Positions 25,607 through 34,421 of a DNA stretch of 64,000 nt are shown here, one piece after another. The stretch covers positions 1-64,000 of the forward strand of contig NZ_JACHIA010000004.1 in NCBI RefSeq assembly GCF_014202995.1. The letters are read 5' to 3'. This DNA is from Longimicrobium terrae (GTDB lineage Bacteria > Gemmatimonadota > Gemmatimonadetes > Longimicrobiales > Longimicrobiaceae). The notes under the pieces were generated by a model. That model had not been told where the DNA came from. It worked only from the letters and a program-made list of their open reading frames with translations, and searched no databases. Numbering within the stretch: the first letter of the stretch is position 1; every line of letters starts with the position of its first letter. Made by a program: the position numbers and the translations under genes.

Positions 25607-26845
25607 TTACTCGTACCGCAGCGCATCCACCGGATCCAGCCGCGCCGCCTTGAACGCCGGGTACAGGCCGAATCCCATTCCGCCGATCGCCGCGACGAGC
25701 AGCGACGCGCCCACCGCCCACAGCGGAATCGACGCGGGCACCGGCGTCAGCGCGGTGATCAGCCCCGCGAAGCCCATGGCGATCAGCAGGCCGATCACCC
25801 CGCCCACCAGCGTCACCGTCATCGACTCCACCAGGAACTGCCACAGGATCTCGCGCGGGGTGGCGCCCAGCGCCTTGCGCACGCCGATCTCACGCGTGCG
25901 CTCGGTGACGGAAATCATCATGATCCCCACCACCCCCACGCCGCCCACGATCAGCCCGATTCCCGCCAGCACCAGCATCACCAGAAAGAACACGCCCGTG
26001 ATGCGGTCGAACAGTTCGCCGAACGCTTCCTGCCGCATCAGCGCGAAGTTGTTCTCCTCGCCCGGGCGCAGGCCGCGGGAAATGCGCAACGCGGAGGTCA
26101 CCTCGTCCATCGCCTGCGCCTGCGTGGCGTCGGTGGCGGGAACCACCAGAAGGCTCATCCAGTCCGGGTCCGCGCCCAGCCGCTTGATGGCGGTGGTCGT
26201 GGGCACGTACGCCGTGTTGTCGGCCGAACTGGCGAAGATGTTGTCCTTGACCTTGTAGACGCCCACCACGCGGAACGGCTGCCCGGCCAGGCGCACCTCG
26301 CGCCCCACCGCGTTGCCGCCGGGGAACAGCGCCTCCGCCAGACCCAGCGAAAGCACGGCGACGCTGTTGCTGCGCGCTTCGTCCAGCGGAAGGTAGTTGC
26401 GCCCCTGCACGAAGTCGCCCTGCGAGTACTCCGGCCAGTCGGCGCTCTGCCCCCCGATCTGCACGCCGGGAATGGTGCGCGAGCCCGCCTTGGCCTTGCC
26501 GTTCGTCCCCGCGGACGACGACACGCTGCGGATGCTGGGCAGTTCCGCCAGCATCTGCGCTTCGGAGAACGTGATGGCGGGCTTGCCGTCCCAGGGCGGC
26601 TTGCCGTTGCCGTCGCCCAGCTGCAGCGTCGTCTGGTCGAAGCGGGCGACGATGAAGTTCTTGGGCCCGATGCTTTCCAGGCTCGACATCACCGAGCCAC
26701 GGAACCCGCTGATCGCCGCGGCCATGGTCATGACCGTGGCCACGCCGATCACGATCCCCAGGATGGTGAGCGAGGCGCGCACCTTGTTGGCGCGCAGCGA
26801 CTCCAGGGCGATGGTGACGCCCTCTCGTCCGGCGGTCCAGTTCAT
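25607..26845 (-). CDS. MacB-like ABC transporter permease 1
   Basis: 412 residues with MacB/FtsX topology: helix 1 near 20-42 (LTILGIVIGVATVMTMAAA), a large periplasmic domain with MacB_PCD features (SVAVLSLGLAEALFPGGNAVGREVRLAG), then three C-terminal helices around the conserved VGGVGVVGIMMISVTERTREIGVRKALGA. It pairs with the permease upstream (9 bases between the genes) to form a heterodimeric mechanotransmission-type transporter powered by the ATPase gene of the operon. Substrate unknown; macrolides, peptides or lipoproteins are family possibilities. Confidence 0.92.
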   Translation of the reverse strand: MNWTAGREGVTIALESLRANKVRASLTILGIVIGVATVMTMAAAISGFRGSVMSSLESIGPKNFIVARFDQTTLQLGDGNGKPPWDGKPAITFSEAQMLAELPSIRSVSSSAGTNGKAKAGSRTIPGVQIGGQSADWPEYSQGDFVQGRNYLPLDEARSNSVAVLSLGLAEALFPGGNAVGREVRLAGQPFRVVGVYKVKDNIFASSADNTAYVPTTTAIKRLGADPDWMSLLVVPATDATQAQAMDEVTSALRISRGLRPGEENNFALMRQEAFGELFDRITGVFFLVMLVLAGIGLIVGGVGVVGIMMISVTERTREIGVRKALGATPREILWQFLVESMTVTLVGGVIGLLIAMGFAGLITALTPVPASIPLWAVGASLLVAAIGGMGFGLYPAFKAARLDPVDALRYE

Positions 26846-26854
26846 GGTACGCTC

Positions 26855-28102
26855 CTATTCCGCCCGAAGGGCAACGATGGGATCCAGCCGCGACGCCCGC
26901 CACGCCGGGTACACCCCGGCCATGAGCCCCACCCCGATCCCCAGAAACAGCGCCAGCCCGATGGCCCCGCCCGACACGCGCGCCGGCAGCGGCGACACCG
27001 CCGACACCAGGGTGGCCATCCCGATCCCCAGCCCGATCCCCAGCAGCCCGCCCATTCCCGACAGCGTTCCCGCCTCGATCAGAAACTGCAGCAGGATGTC
27101 GCGCCGCTTGGCGCCCAGCGACTTGCGGATGCCGATTTCCCGCGTGCGCTCGCTGACGGAAACCAGCATGATGTTCATGATCACCACCGCGCCCACCACG
27201 AGCGAAATCCCCACCAGCAGCGGCAGCGCCGTCATCAGGAAGCCGTTGATGGTGTCCCAGAAGCCCAGCGACGATTCGGCGGTTTCCACCGAGAAGTTGT
27301 TTTCCTCGGAGGGGCGCAGCCGCCGCAGCGTGCGGTTCAGCCCGATCATCTCCGATTCCGCCACGGGAAGCAGCTCACCCGTGGGCACCTTGAAGCTGAT
27401 GTCCTCCACCGTGTTGGCGAAGGGAAAGACGCCGCCGTTGAGCGGGGAGCGCGCCGGCGCGATGGCCATGCGGTCCATCGACATGCCGAACAGCGACCCC
27501 TGCTCCTCCAGCAGCCCGATCACCTGGTACGGGTCGCCGCCGATGCGCACCGTCTGCCCCAGCGGGTTGCGGCCGGGAAACAGCGTTTCGGCCACCTCCG
27601 TCCCCAGCACGATGACCGGCGCGCCGCGCCCCGCCTCGTTGGCGGAAAACGGCCGTCCCGCCTTGAAGTCCAGCTCACGGACGCGAAAGAAGTTGGCGTT
27701 GGCGCCGATGATGTTCACGTTCTGCAGCTCGCGTCCCCGCCCGTCGCTCACCTTGGCGTCCTCGTCGTAGCTGTACGACAGCAGGCCGGGGGTGCGCATG
27801 TTCTGGCTCAGCCACTCCGCCTCGTTCATGGTGTAGCGGCGGCGGCGCTGCCATTCGCGCCAGGTGTCCTCGGAGATCGGCTCGTTGGACATTTCCGGAG
27901 TGCGCCGCACCAGCACCGTGTTGTTGCCAAAGATGCGGCCGGCGAACTCCTCCTTCATGTACGCGTCCATCCCGTTGAGCAGGGTGATGACCGCGATCAG
28001 AAAGGTCACGCCCACCACCGTGCCCAGCACGGTGAAAAAGGCGCGCAGCTTGTTGGCCCGGATCATGGCCAGCGCGATCCGGATCGCCTCGCGGATGCCC
28101 AT
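26855..28102 (-). CDS. MacB-like ABC transporter permease 2
   Basis: 415 residues, same fold as its neighbour: helix 1 (LRAFFTVLGTVVGVTFLIAVI), extracytoplasmic domain with VIVLGTEVAETLFPGRNPLGQ and VIGLLEEQGSLFGMSMD, C-terminal helices and VIMNIMLVSVSERTREIGIRKSLGA. The two permeases are only moderately alike, so they likely form a heterodimer rather than being a recent duplication. It begins 3 bases after the ATPase gene, so the two are co-translated. Confidence 0.92.
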   Translation of the reverse strand: MGIREAIRIALAMIRANKLRAFFTVLGTVVGVTFLIAVITLLNGMDAYMKEEFAGRIFGNNTVLVRRTPEMSNEPISEDTWREWQRRRRYTMNEAEWLSQNMRTPGLLSYSYDEDAKVSDGRGRELQNVNIIGANANFFRVRELDFKAGRPFSANEAGRGAPVIVLGTEVAETLFPGRNPLGQTVRIGGDPYQVIGLLEEQGSLFGMSMDRMAIAPARSPLNGGVFPFANTVEDISFKVPTGELLPVAESEMIGLNRTLRRLRPSEENNFSVETAESSLGFWDTINGFLMTALPLLVGISLVVGAVVIMNIMLVSVSERTREIGIRKSLGAKRRDILLQFLIEAGTLSGMGGLLGIGLGIGMATLVSAVSPLPARVSGGAIGLALFLGIGVGLMAGVYPAWRASRLDPIVALRAE

Positions 28103-28105
28103 GGC

Positions 28106-28852
28106 TCAGCCTCCCGCCGGGGCGAACTCCGGAGTGTGCTTGACCGCCGTGCCCACGATGGCCGGCGTCTGCCGCCGGTCGCTCTCGATCTTGCCGTCGC
28201 GCAGCGTCACCACGCGCTCGGCGTGCGCCGCGATGTCGGGCTCGTGCGTCACCATGATGATGGTCTGCCCTTCCGCGTGCAGCGCGGCGAACAGCGCCAT
28301 GATCTCTTCCGACGTCGTCGAGTCCAGGTTGCCCGTGGGCTCGTCCGCCAAAATGATGCTGGGCCTGGTCACCAGCGCGCGGGCAATGGCCACGCGCTGC
28401 CGCTGGCCGCCGGACAGCTGGCTGGGGCGGTGGTCCATGCGGTTCTGCAGCCCCACGTGCGCCAGCGCCTGCTCGGCCCGCTCGCGCCGCTCCTTCTTGT
28501 TGAACCCGCCGTACACCAGCGGCAGCTCCACGTTTTCCAGCGCGGTGCTGCGCGGCAGCAGGTTGAAGGTCTGAAAGACGAAGCCGATTTCCCGGTTGCG
28601 CACCCGCGCCAGCTCGTCCTCGCCCATCCCCGCCACGCGGTTGCCGTTGAGCACGTACTCGCCGCCGGTGGGGGTGTCCAGGCACCCGATCAGGTTCATG
28701 AAGGTGGACTTGCCGCTGCCGGACGGGCCCATGATGGCCACGTACTCGTTCTGCGCGATCTCCAGGTCCACCCCGCGCAGGGCGCGCACCGTTTCCGCGC
28801 CCAGGTCGTAGTGCTTTTCCAGCCCGCGGGCCAGAATCAGGACGGCGCTCAC
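28106..28852 (-). CDS. MacB/LolD-type ABC transporter ATPase
   Basis: 248 residues from GTG 28852: Walker [10 protein letters not shown] (42-50), Q-loop [21 protein letters not shown], signature [15 protein letters not shown], Walker [14 protein letters not shown], switch His in [14 protein letters not shown]. These are standard for the MacB/LolD subfamily. The GTG overlaps the stop of the MacA-like gene (GTGA at 28849-28852). It drives the two permeases encoded downstream. Confidence 0.95.
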   Translation of the reverse strand: MSAVLILARGLEKHYDLGAETVRALRGVDLEIAQNEYVAIMGPSGSGKSTFMNLIGCLDTPTGGEYVLNGNRVAGMGEDELARVRNREIGFVFQTFNLLPRSTALENVELPLVYGGFNKKERRERAEQALAHVGLQNRMDHRPSQLSGGQRQRVAIARALVTRPSIILADEPTGNLDSTTSEEIMALFAALHAEGQTIIMVTHEPDIAAHAERVVTLRDGKIESDRRQTPAIVGTAVKHTPEFAPAGG

Positions 28853-30150
28853 GCCGTCCCCTTGGCCTTGGGTGCCGCCGCCTTCTCCGCCGGGGTCTCC
28901 GCCTCGGGCACCTTTACCGCCTGGTCGGCTTCCAGGTCGCGGATGGCCTGGTAGCTTCCCGCCACCACCGTTTCTCCGCCCTTGAGCCCGCTCACCACCT
29001 CGAAGTAGCGGTCGCCCGCGATGCCGATGGTGACCGGCACCCACACGGCCTTGCCGTCGCGGATCACGAACACGCCTTCCACTTCCTGCTCCGGCTCGCG
29101 CTGCGCCTTTTCCGCCGGCGCGCCCTCGTCGTTCTCCTCCGCGGCCTTGAACTTCTTCCCTTCCTTGTCGCGCACCGTCAGCGCGATGATGGGCACCGAG
29201 AGCGCGTTGCGGCGCGTTTCGGTGATGATCTCGGCCGTGGCCGACAGGTCCGGGCGCAGCTCCGCCGGGGGATTGTCGATGGTGATGATCACCTCGTAGT
29301 CCACCGACTGCTGGTCCGCCGAGCCGCCCGCCGTGGGCTGGATGGAGCTGTTGCCGATGCGCGTCACGTGGCCGGGAAAGCTGCGGCCGGGGAACGCGTC
29401 CACCTTGATGACGGCGCTGTCGCCCAGCGTCAGCCCGGGGACGTCGGTCTCATCCACTTCCACCTTGGCCTGCATCACCGAAAGGTCGGCGATGGTCAGC
29501 AGCAGCGAGCCGGGGTTGTTCATCGTCCCCACCACCGCCGTTTCACCTTCTTCGATGTTCAGGCGGGTCACGCGGCCGCTCATGGGCGCCACGATGGTCG
29601 TCTTGCGCAGCTGGTCGCGCGACTCGCTGACGGCGGCCTGCGCCTGGGTGACGGCGAACACGGCGCCCTGCGTCTCCTGCTGCGCCACCTGGGCCTGGGT
29701 GCGGGCGTTCTCCACGTCGGCCGCGGACACCAGCTCGTTGGTCTGCGCCAGCTGCTCGGCGCGGCGCAGGTCGTTCTGCGCCTTGGCCAGCTGGGCGCGG
29801 CTCTGCGAGGCGCGCGCCTGGCTCTGGGCCACGGCGGCCTCGGCGCGGCGCACCTGCGCCACGTACTGCGTGGGATCGATGCGCAGCAGCACGGCGCCCT
29901 GGTTGACCCACTGTCCCTCTTCCACGCTCAGCTCCACCACGCGGCCGCTGATGTCGGCGCTGATGTCCACCTTGCGCTTCGGCTCGATCTTGCCGCTGGC
30001 CTGCACCATGGAAACCAGGTCGCGGCGGGCCACCTGCTCCGGCCGCACCTGCACGCCGCCCTTGTTGCCGCCGCGCATGGAAAGCGCGCCCAGCGTTCCG
30101 ATCACCGCAACCACGCCCACCACGATGGCGGCCTTCTTCAGATTCGACAT
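28849..30150 (-). CDS. MacA-like periplasmic adaptor (HlyD/RND family)
   Basis: 433 residues: N-terminal membrane anchor (about 5-24), lipoyl half-motifs near 60-85 and 200-225, a coiled-coil hairpin (100-195) of Ala/Gln/Arg-rich helices, beta-barrel domain ([20 protein letters not shown]) and membrane-proximal domain. The tail is Lys/Ala/Glu-rich. It would bridge the inner-membrane MacB-like complex and the TolC-like channel encoded just upstream. A charged insert ([20 protein letters not shown]) in the last third is unusual. Confidence 0.92.
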   Translation of the reverse strand: MSNLKKAAIVVGVVAVIGTLGALSMRGGNKGGVQVRPEQVARRDLVSMVQASGKIEPKRKVDISADISGRVVELSVEEGQWVNQGAVLLRIDPTQYVAQVRRAEAAVAQSQARASQSRAQLAKAQNDLRRAEQLAQTNELVSAADVENARTQAQVAQQETQGAVFAVTQAQAAVSESRDQLRKTTIVAPMSGRVTRLNIEEGETAVVGTMNNPGSLLLTIADLSVMQAKVEVDETDVPGLTLGDSAVIKVDAFPGRSFPGHVTRIGNSSIQPTAGGSADQQSVDYEVIITIDNPPAELRPDLSATAEIITETRRNALSVPIIALTVRDKEGKKFKAAEENDEGAPAEKAQREPEQEVEGVFVIRDGKAVWVPVTIGIAGDRYFEVVSGLKGGETVVAGSYQAIRDLEADQAVKVPEAETPAEKAAAPKAKGTA

Positions 30151-30194
30151 GTCTCGTTATCCTCTCAGGTTCCCGGGGGAGAACCGACGGGGGT

Positions 30195-31697
30195 TCAGCG
30201 AAGGGGGCGGCCGACCAGCGCCTCGAGGGCGGCCAGCGACTTGTGGTAGGAATACACGGCGTCGATCACGGCGCGCTCGGCTTCGGCCAGGCGGGTCTGC
30301 GCGTCGGTGATCTCCACCGAGTTGGCGCTTCCCAGGCGGAACCGCTCGCGCACCATCCGCAGCTCCTCGGCGGCGTTGTCGGCCACCTGGCGCTCCAGCT
30401 GCGCGGCGCGGAAGGCCGTCTGCGTGTTCAGCAGCGCGGCGCGCACGTCGGAGCGCAGCGTCTGCTCCTGGCCGCGCACCGCCAGGTCGGCGTCGCTGGC
30501 CTGCACGCGGGCTTCCTCCACCCGGCGCTCGCGGGCCAGCCCGTCGAACAGGGGGAGCGAGAAGCTGAGCGAGGCCTGCAGCGGCTGGCGCTCGTAGCCG
30601 AAGGGAAAGCTGGGGTTGGACGACTCGAACTGGCGGCGCACCGCGCGGCGCACCACCGGGTCGGCGGAGTTCAGCCCGGAGCAGTCCACCGGCGGCAGCC
30701 CCGCCGCGCCGCGGATGACGTTGTTGTCGTTGCACGCGGCGAACGCGGCGCCCATCTGGTTCAGCTGCCCGTTCACCAGCGGCGAAATGTTGCCGGCGCT
30801 GTACACCGAGCCCACCAGCCCCACCTGCAGGTTCATGGAGGGGAGGTACTGCGAGCGGGCGGCGCGCACCTGCGTCTGCGCGGCGCCGGAGTTGGCGCGG
30901 GCGGCGGCGAGCGCCGGGTTGGCGGCGATGGCCTCGGCCACCAGCGCGTCCGCGTTCCACGTGGGCTCAAACAGCTCGAATCGGCTGGTGAGGCGCGTGT
31001 CCAGGGGGAGGTCGGCGCCCATCAGCCGGCTCAGCCGCAGCATTTCGGTGCCGTAGCTGTTCTGCTGCTGCACCAGCGCCGATTCGGCGCGGCCGCGGTC
31101 CACCTGGGCGCGGCGCACGTCCAGCGGCGTGCCGGAGCCCACTTCCAGCTTGGCGCGCGCCAGCCGCTCGTGCTCGCCGGTGCGCTCTACCTCGCGCTGC
31201 GCCTGCGTCACCCGCTCGCCGGCCTGCAGCACCGTCAGGTACTGCTGGCCCACCTGCGTGGTGAGGCTCCACTCGTACCCGGCGATGCGGCTTTCCGCGG
31301 CCTGGTGCTGGGCGCGGGCAATGCGCGGCTGAAGCAGCTTGGCGCCGCTCATTTCATACTGCAGCCCCACGTTCCAGCTGGACGAGTAGTAGTCGGGGCT
31401 TTCGCCGAACGACTGCGCGCCGTAGCGCTGAATGCCGCTGGCGGTGTAGCCCACGCTGGCGCCCGCGCTGGCGGAGGGGAGAAAGTCCGCGCGGGCGGCG
31501 CGCATCCCCGCGCGGGTGCCGCGCAGGTCGTTGCGCTGCGCCAGCATGTCGGGGTTCTGCTCGCGCGCCGAAGACACGGCCTGCTGCAGGGTGAGTCCGG
31601 GGCCCGCGCTGTCGGGCCGCTGTGCGGCGGCGGGCGCCGCCACGGCGCACGCAAGCAGCAAAAGGCCGGATGTCCGGCGAAGATTCGGGAGCGACAT
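30195..31697 (-). CDS. TolC family outer membrane efflux protein
   Basis: 500 residues with a signal peptide (cleavage after AAPAAAQ, about residue 26), two OEP repeats, each a long Ala/Gln/Arg-rich helical pair with a beta-strand segment (GMRAARADFLPSASAGASVGY; ARSQYLPSMNLQVGLVG), and the closing helix VEITDAQTRLAEAERAVIDAVY. First gene of the five-gene exporter operon; MacA-like protein follows after 44 bases. Forms the outer-membrane tunnel of the system. Confidence 0.93.
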   Translation of the reverse strand: MSLPNLRRTSGLLLLACAVAAPAAAQRPDSAGPGLTLQQAVSSAREQNPDMLAQRNDLRGTRAGMRAARADFLPSASAGASVGYTASGIQRYGAQSFGESPDYYSSSWNVGLQYEMSGAKLLQPRIARAQHQAAESRIAGYEWSLTTQVGQQYLTVLQAGERVTQAQREVERTGEHERLARAKLEVGSGTPLDVRRAQVDRGRAESALVQQQNSYGTEMLRLSRLMGADLPLDTRLTSRFELFEPTWNADALVAEAIAANPALAAARANSGAAQTQVRAARSQYLPSMNLQVGLVGSVYSAGNISPLVNGQLNQMGAAFAACNDNNVIRGAAGLPPVDCSGLNSADPVVRRAVRRQFESSNPSFPFGYERQPLQASLSFSLPLFDGLARERRVEEARVQASDADLAVRGQEQTLRSDVRAALLNTQTAFRAAQLERQVADNAAEELRMVRERFRLGSANSVEITDAQTRLAEAERAVIDAVYSYHKSLAALEALVGRPLR

Positions 31698-31832
31698 TGG
31701 GGGGTCAGTCGGGATGTCGGGGGTCGGGCAAGGAGGCGGCCCGGTGCCGCACGCTGGGCCTGTACGGGGCCGGCCGTCCGCGGGTTTCAGCCGCGCGCGG
31801 AACCGCGGTGCAATCGTCCGGAAAACATCCGT

Positions 31833-31856
31833 GCCCGTCCGGAAGGCCGGACGGGC
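31833..31856 (-). terminator. Terminator after the Yip1-like gene
   Basis: GCCCGTCCGG (31833-31842) pairs perfectly with CCGGACGGGC (31847-31856), loop AAGG; ACGGATGTTTTCC follows on the minus strand. It separates the Yip1-like gene from the TolC operon. Confidence 0.75.
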
Positions 31857-31884
31857 GCGGTGGAAAACCCGGGTGTGGAACGGG

Positions 31885-32583
31885 TCAGAACGAGGCGATT
31901 CCCGCCATCACCAGTGCGTACAGTCCCAGGATCACCGCCACCGCGGTTCCCACCCCGGTTCTGCGGCCCACGATGGCCACGCCGAAGGCGATGACCACGT
32001 ACTGCCAGATGGTGAAGACGTCCCACGCGTTGAGGAACTTGTAGGTAAAGCTCCCCGGCTCCGCCGACGGCGCCAGCGCGGCCAGGCTGATGCCCGCCTG
32101 CATGTCCCGCTTCTGCAGGATGACGGGGAGCCGCGCCCACAGTCCCACGGCGCCGATCAGCCCGGCGTGCGCCATCACCGACACGTGCTGGCGAAAGGTG
32201 GCCTTGCCGCCCATCAGCACGGAAAAGATCAGCGTCAGCAGCCCGGCGGAGATGACCAGCGCGATCCACGGCATCACCACCGTGGCCCCGAGGGCAAAGA
32301 CGCGCTGCATCCCGGCCATTCCCTCCATCGCCGGAGTCATCTGCTGGCCCTGCTGGCGAACGGCCTCGCGCATGGTTTCCAGGTAGACGCTTTCCGGAAC
32401 CATGGCGATGGCGCCGGCCATGATCACCACGCTCAGCACCGTGACGTCCACCCAGGGCGGCCGCGCGCCAAAGCGGCCGAACAGCGCGATGGGCGAAAGA
32501 AACGTGTCCGCCACGCGGCGGACGAACGATCCGGGGGCGGCCTGCGGCTCCTGGGCCGCGGGCGCGTAGGCGGTGTCAGTCAT
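31885..32583 (-). CDS. Yip1-domain membrane protein
   Basis: 232 residues from ATG 32583. After a Pro/Ala-rich start, VRRVADTFLSPIALFGRFGARPPW marks the Yip1 domain, followed by about five transmembrane helices (WVDVTVLSVVIMAGAIAMV; MPWIALVISAGLLTLIFSVL; SVMAHAGLIGAVGLWARLP; FTIWQYVVIAFGVAIVG; AVILGLYALVMAGIASF). Bacterial Yip1-domain proteins have no settled function. A clear promoter lies upstream at 32641-32669. Confidence 0.8.
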   Translation of the reverse strand: MTDTAYAPAAQEPQAAPGSFVRRVADTFLSPIALFGRFGARPPWVDVTVLSVVIMAGAIAMVPESVYLETMREAVRQQGQQMTPAMEGMAGMQRVFALGATVVMPWIALVISAGLLTLIFSVLMGGKATFRQHVSVMAHAGLIGAVGLWARLPVILQKRDMQAGISLAALAPSAEPGSFTYKFLNAWDVFTIWQYVVIAFGVAIVGRRTGVGTAVAVILGLYALVMAGIASF

Positions 32584-32640
32584 GGCGGGATGGGAAACGA
32601 TGAACTGCTCGTGCGCTGAGCGCGCGGTGCGGAGACGCAA

Positions 32641-32669
32641 AAGATAATGCCCGAACGGCGTTCGCCCAA
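32641..32669 (-). promoter_or_regulatory. Promoter for the Yip1-like gene
   Basis: On the minus strand TTGGGC (32664-32669), 17-nt spacer, TATCTT (32641-32646), 58 bases upstream of the start. Confidence 0.7.
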
Positions 32670-32718
32670 GGGGAGCGGATCCGCGGTGCGGCGCGCACGT
32701 GCGGGAGAGAAACGAAGA

Positions 32719-32747
32719 GGAGCGCGGGAGACCGTCTCCCGCGCTCC
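32719..32747 (-). terminator. Terminator after the periplasmic protein gene
   Basis: GGAGCGCGGGAGAC (32719-32732) pairs perfectly with GTCTCCCGCGCTCC (32734-32747); TCTTCGTTTCTCTCC follows on the minus strand. Confidence 0.8.
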
Positions 32748-32788
32748 TCGCGCTCACTCCCCGGGGCCGTCCGTCCGCCGCGCGACCG

Positions 32789-33478
32789 TCAGCGCGGGAC
32801 GGCGGTGCGTTCGGCGCGGTAGGACCGGCTGGGCACTTCCACGCGCAGCACGCGGTTCAGTGCATCCACCCACACGTGGTGCTCGGCGCCGCCGGCGGGC
32901 TGCACCACCAGATGGAACAGCGTCACCGAGGTGCCGTTGACGGTGATGCTTTCCTCGCCGCGGCTGCTGACGGTGGCCATCACCTGCCGGTTCTCGCGCG
33001 GTACGATGACGGGAACGCGGCCGTTGTGGGTGCGCTGGGCCAGAAAGTGGTAGTGGTGCGCCACGCCCTCGTCCAGTACCACGGCGCCGCTGCTGGCCAG
33101 GTACTCGCGCAGCTGCTCGCCCGCGGGGGTGACGATCTTGGCGCTGAAGCGGCCGCCGTTCACCGTCCCCACGATCTTGCTGGTGGAGCTGCCACCCACG
33201 ATGACCTGGTAGTCCACCGGGTCGCTGCCGATGCCGCGTGAACCCAGGCGGGTGTCCAGCTCCAGCGTGCCTTCGGGGGAGCGGACGCGCACGCGGCCCG
33301 TGGCGCTGATTTCCTGCCCGGTGCCGCTTCCCAGCTGCGTGATGGTGAATTCCTCGGTGCCCACCTCGCGGCCGTCCACGTACACGCGAAAGGTGCCGGT
33401 GTCGCCGCCCTGGGCCGCCGCGGGGGCAGCCAGGGCGAACACGGCGAGCGGCAGGGCGAGTCGGGTCAGAATCTTCAT
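32789..33478 (-). CDS. Secreted beta-rich protein of unknown function
   Basis: 229 residues with a Sec signal peptide (ALPLAVFALAAPAAAQ, cleavage near 22). The mature part alternates short strands: TFRVYVDGREVGTEEFTITQ, then ELDTRLGSRG, DYQVIVGG, KIVGTVNGGRFSAKIVT. The opening pattern resembles DUF6134/DUF3108-type periplasmic or outer-membrane-associated proteins, but this is only a tentative match. No catalytic motif seen. Single-gene unit with its own terminator; likely periplasmic. Confidence 0.75.
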   Translation of the reverse strand: MKILTRLALPLAVFALAAPAAAQGGDTGTFRVYVDGREVGTEEFTITQLGSGTGQEISATGRVRVRSPEGTLELDTRLGSRGIGSDPVDYQVIVGGSSTSKIVGTVNGGRFSAKIVTPAGEQLREYLASSGAVVLDEGVAHHYHFLAQRTHNGRVPVIVPRENRQVMATVSSRGEESITVNGTSVTLFHLVVQPAGGAEHHVWVDALNRVLRVEVPSRSYRAERTAVPR

Positions 33479-33677
33479 GTCTCCTCACGTGAATGGCGGC
33501 GCGCCCGTGCGGCGGGCACGCCGGTCCGCATGAGCATACCCCGCGCCGGGGCCGGGGTTTCGGCGCGGCACGTTGCAGGGTTCCGCCGCGACGGATAACG
33601 TCCTGCTCCCGGACGTCCCCACCATCCGCGCGGATGATCACGCGCCCCGCGCGGTGCCCGCCCGTCATCCGCCCCCG

Positions 33678-34421
33678 CTACTCCTCCAGTTCCTCCACCG
33701 GCGGGGCGATGAACACCTTGAGGCGGATCTTCTGCAGGATGTGCTCGTAGATGCGCTTTCCCTTTTCCGCGGTGGCCAGGGAGGGCTGCCCCACCGTCCC
33801 CTCGCCGCCGGGGGGGATGCGCGGAAGCTGTCCGCCCACGAACTTTCTGGCCCGCACGGGGTCCAGTCCAAAGTCCCGCGCGCGATCCATCCGCACCACC
33901 TCGGGGCGCAGGTGCAGCAGCAGCGACGTCAGCACCTCGCCCGCGTGCTCCGTACCCCCCGTGCCGTCCAGCATCTCGCTCAGGTCCACCGACAGCGCCT
34001 CCACCACGCGCACCCGGGCGCGGACCGCGCGGATGGTGGCGATGGCCTCGGCGTGCGGGCCGTGCACGTTGGCGGTGATGGTGATGAACTCCGTAAAGCC
34101 CTGCGCGGCCCACCCGGCCAGCAGTTCGTTGAGCGCGCGGTGCAGCGTCTTGGGCTTGAGCCCCGCCGTGCCGGCGTACACGGCCTCGCCCGGCAGGTTT
34201 ACGCCGAAGGCGAACGAGGGCGCGCGCAGCACGCCGAACTCCTGCGACAGGTCGCGCGCCAGCGCCTCGGCCACGCACGAGCCCGCGCCCACGGGCAGGT
34301 GCGGGCCGGACTGGTCGCAGGCGCCCACGGGCACAATCAGCCGGCGGTCGCGCGTGAGGTGCGCGGCGATCTCCGTCCATGGCAGGTCGGAAAGGGCATA
34401 GGATCGGGAAGGCGTGAGCAT
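33678..34421 (-). CDS. Creatininase family protein with altered metal site
   Basis: 247 residues from ATG 34421. The fold is recognisable: ALSDLPWTEIAAHL, VPVGACDQSGPHLPVGAG, a helix, then ITITANVHGPHAEAI. In classic creatininases the first motif is GS-x-E-Q-H-GPHLP plus Asp; here Glu is Asp, His is Ser and the Asp is Gly. Most metal ligands are therefore replaced, and it may have lost or changed activity. Divergent from the large histidine kinase gene, with overlapping 5' ends if the kinase starts at GTG 34414. Confidence 0.8.
   Translation of the reverse strand: MLTPSRSYALSDLPWTEIAAHLTRDRRLIVPVGACDQSGPHLPVGAGSCVAEALARDLSQEFGVLRAPSFAFGVNLPGEAVYAGTAGLKPKTLHRALNELLAGWAAQGFTEFITITANVHGPHAEAIATIRAVRARVRVVEALSVDLSEMLDGTGGTEHAGEVLTSLLLHLRPEVVRMDRARDFGLDPVRARKFVGGQLPRIPPGGEGTVGQPSLATAEKGKRIYEHILQKIRLKVFIAPPVEELEE

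Noticed and set aside
25463-28954. 1163-residue open frame on the plus strand over the exporter genes
   Set aside because: Antisense shadow of two MacB-like permeases and the ATPase, which have clear motifs on the other strand.
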